Below are positions 6,401 through 6,992 of a stretch of DNA of 6,992 nucleotides, piece after piece; the first letter of the stretch is position 1, and each line of letters begins with the position of its first letter. Source of the DNA: Anaerolineales bacterium UBA6668 (lineage in GTDB: Bacteria; Chloroflexota; Anaerolineae; Anaerolineales; UBA6668); the NCBI GenBank assembly GCA_002455215.1, contig DKKK01000054.1, forward strand, positions 11,192-18,183. The letters run 5' to 3'. A model generated the notes under the pieces. The model did not search any database. It was given only the letters and a program-made list of their open reading frames with translations, and was not told the origin of the DNA. Made by a program: the position numbers and the translations under genes.

Positions 6401-6408
6401 GAAAATCA

Positions 6409-6428
6409 GACCATCTTAAGTGATGGTC
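6409..6428. other. 7-bp stem-loop
   Basis: GACCATC (6409-6415) and GATGGTC (6422-6428) are exact inverted repeats around TTAAGT. There is no T-run on either side, so it is not a terminator. It directly follows the REP-like element. Confidence 0.5.
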
Positions 6429-6455
6429 AGTGCTATGCAAAAGTGTCCTATCTGC

Positions 6456-6492
6456 GCCGAGTATTGTCGTCTTAATTTACCAGACTCTCGGC
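6456..6492. other. Two-part stem-loop
   Basis: GCCGAG (6456-6461) pairs with CTCGGC (6487-6492), and inside it GTCT (6469-6472) pairs with AGAC (6482-6485), with an asymmetric internal bulge and a 9-base loop. The role is unknown. Confidence 0.35.
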
Positions 6493-6568
6493 TTGCCTAA
6501 CGTAGCTGAGTAGTTATTGTCAGAATTTATAAGCGGCATGGCTACCATTTGGCACATGTATCGAATAG

Positions 6569-6635
6569 TGATTTGTGCTTGTTTCCTTAATGAGAAAAGC
6601 ACATTTTTCGCCTGTATCCAATATAAAGTTATACT
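6569..6635 (+). repeat. Diverged direct repeat A, copy 2
   Basis: It follows the order of 6306-6367: TGATTT, TTTCCTTAA, an A-rich half, GCACATTTTTCGCCTGTATCC, AATATA and TATACT. It includes an imperfect 12-bp hairpin (6574-6585 with 6592-6603, two mismatches, loop CTTAAT) in the place of the perfect palindrome of copy 1. Confidence 0.6.
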
Positions 6636-6654
6636 TTTTCCATTAAGAAAAAAG
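6634..6654. repeat. Third TTTTTC/GAAAAA palindrome
   Basis: CTTTTTC (6634-6640) pairs with GAAAAAAG (6647-6654), allowing one extra A, around CATTAA. It resembles the centres of the two preceding palindromes and directly abuts the first 77-bp repeat. Confidence 0.45.
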
Positions 6655-6731
6655 GTAACTGCTCAGCCTGGTTTGGCGTAACCAACAATCTGGCGAGACT
6701 AGGTGCGTATCAATAACACTCAAGCGCGGAT
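6655..6731 (+). repeat. 77-bp direct repeat B, copy 1
   Basis: It starts GTAACTGCTCAGCCTG, continues with ACCAACAATCTGGCGAGACT, and ends in GCGGAT. Compared base by base with 6916-6992 it has 8 mismatches and no gaps, about 90% identity. The copies start 261 bases apart. Confidence 0.9.
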
Positions 6732-6915
6732 GATGCGTATAGGCTGTGATTGGTTTGTTCACTGAGTCCACCACTCTAGCTCCGTAGCATCGTCTCTGCT
6801 TGCGCTATCAGAGAAGAATCCACTCTTCTGCTCTGTGTCATCCGAACATCCGTCCAATCTGCGTCCCGAATCAGGAGTGTGTCGGTAAAGCCCCTCTGTC
6901 CTTAATACAAATTTT

Positions 6916-6992
6916 GTAACTGCTCAGCCTGCTTTGGCGCAACCAACAATCTGGCGAGACTGGATGGGTATCGATAACGCTCAAGTGCGGAT
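6916..6992 (+). repeat. 77-bp direct repeat B, copy 2 (reaches window end)
   Basis: It matches 6655-6731 ungapped with 8 differences. It stops at the window edge, so the true repeat may be longer. The flanks to the left of both copies also share a TCC(A)TTAA core (6639 and 6899). Confidence 0.9.

Larger units (their letters stand above)
6229..6992. other. 764-bp repeat-rich region without a convincing gene
   Basis: No reading frame here looks like a gene. Apart from the promoter and operator at 6258-6296, the block holds a perfect palindrome (6313-6336), a REP-like hairpin (6371-6400), several stem-loops (6409-6428, 6456-6492, 6574-6603, 6634-6654, 6809-6835) and two diverged repeat pairs (6306-6367 with 6569-6635; 6655-6731 with 6916-6992). 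It looks like accumulated small repeat or mobile-element remnants. It runs to the window edge, so the full extent is unknown. Confidence 0.7.

Noticed and set aside
6495..6501. GCCTAAC as part of an integron attC site
   Set aside because: It fits RYYYAAC, but no partner GTTRRRY lies at a suitable distance and there are no cassette genes.
6776..6901. Minus-strand 41-codon open stretch between the 77-bp repeats
   Set aside because: It looks mildly protein-like (for example SLIAQAETMLRS) but is short, lacks a clear start and ribosome site, and could be a remnant at best.
6361..6992. CRISPR array or tRNA in the repeat block
   Set aside because: Repeats are too few, too long and too diverged for CRISPR, and no cloverleaf with T-loop was seen.

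Overview
The window looks like a chromosomal segment of a mid-GC, non-enteric bacterium. The gene set (NatB-type ABC permease, a DUF948-like membrane protein beside a YtxH-like protein, an ArsR-type regulator coupled to an MFS exporter, and a broken copy of a small conserved protein starting PEIFKKLNLK) reminds me most of Anaerolineae-type Chloroflexota. This is recall of gene style, not a search result. Promoters look sigma70-like and several starts have good Shine-Dalgarno sites.

Layout: (1) 1-474, the 3' end of an ABC-2 permease, cut by the window edge. (2) 520-2754, a long AT-rich lipoprotein with beta-propeller-like repeats and no family I can name. (3) 2762-3263, a small conserved gene broken by a stop codon and a frameshift. 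(4) 3307-3753 and 3811-4230, two small membrane proteins (DUF948-like, then YtxH-like) behind a near-consensus promoter, ended by tandem hairpins and a T-run at 4262-4320. (5) On the minus strand, a regulator (6228-5653) overlaps an MFS exporter (5656-4355) by four bases. Their promoter at 6269-6296 carries a 20-bp palindrome over the -10 box, a classic autorepression layout. (6) 6229-6992 has no convincing gene. It holds the promoter/operator, a perfect 24-bp palindrome, a REP-like hairpin and two families of diverged direct repeats.

How the genes work together: the regulator and exporter form one drug- or metabolite-responsive efflux unit. The DUF948-like/YtxH pair is probably an envelope or stress module. 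The lipoprotein stands apart in base composition and may be an acquired gene. I see no clear new multi-gene system. The strongest leads are the orphan lipoprotein, the repeat-rich block at the right end, the operator/palindrome arrangement, and a possible short RNA at about 4255-4320.
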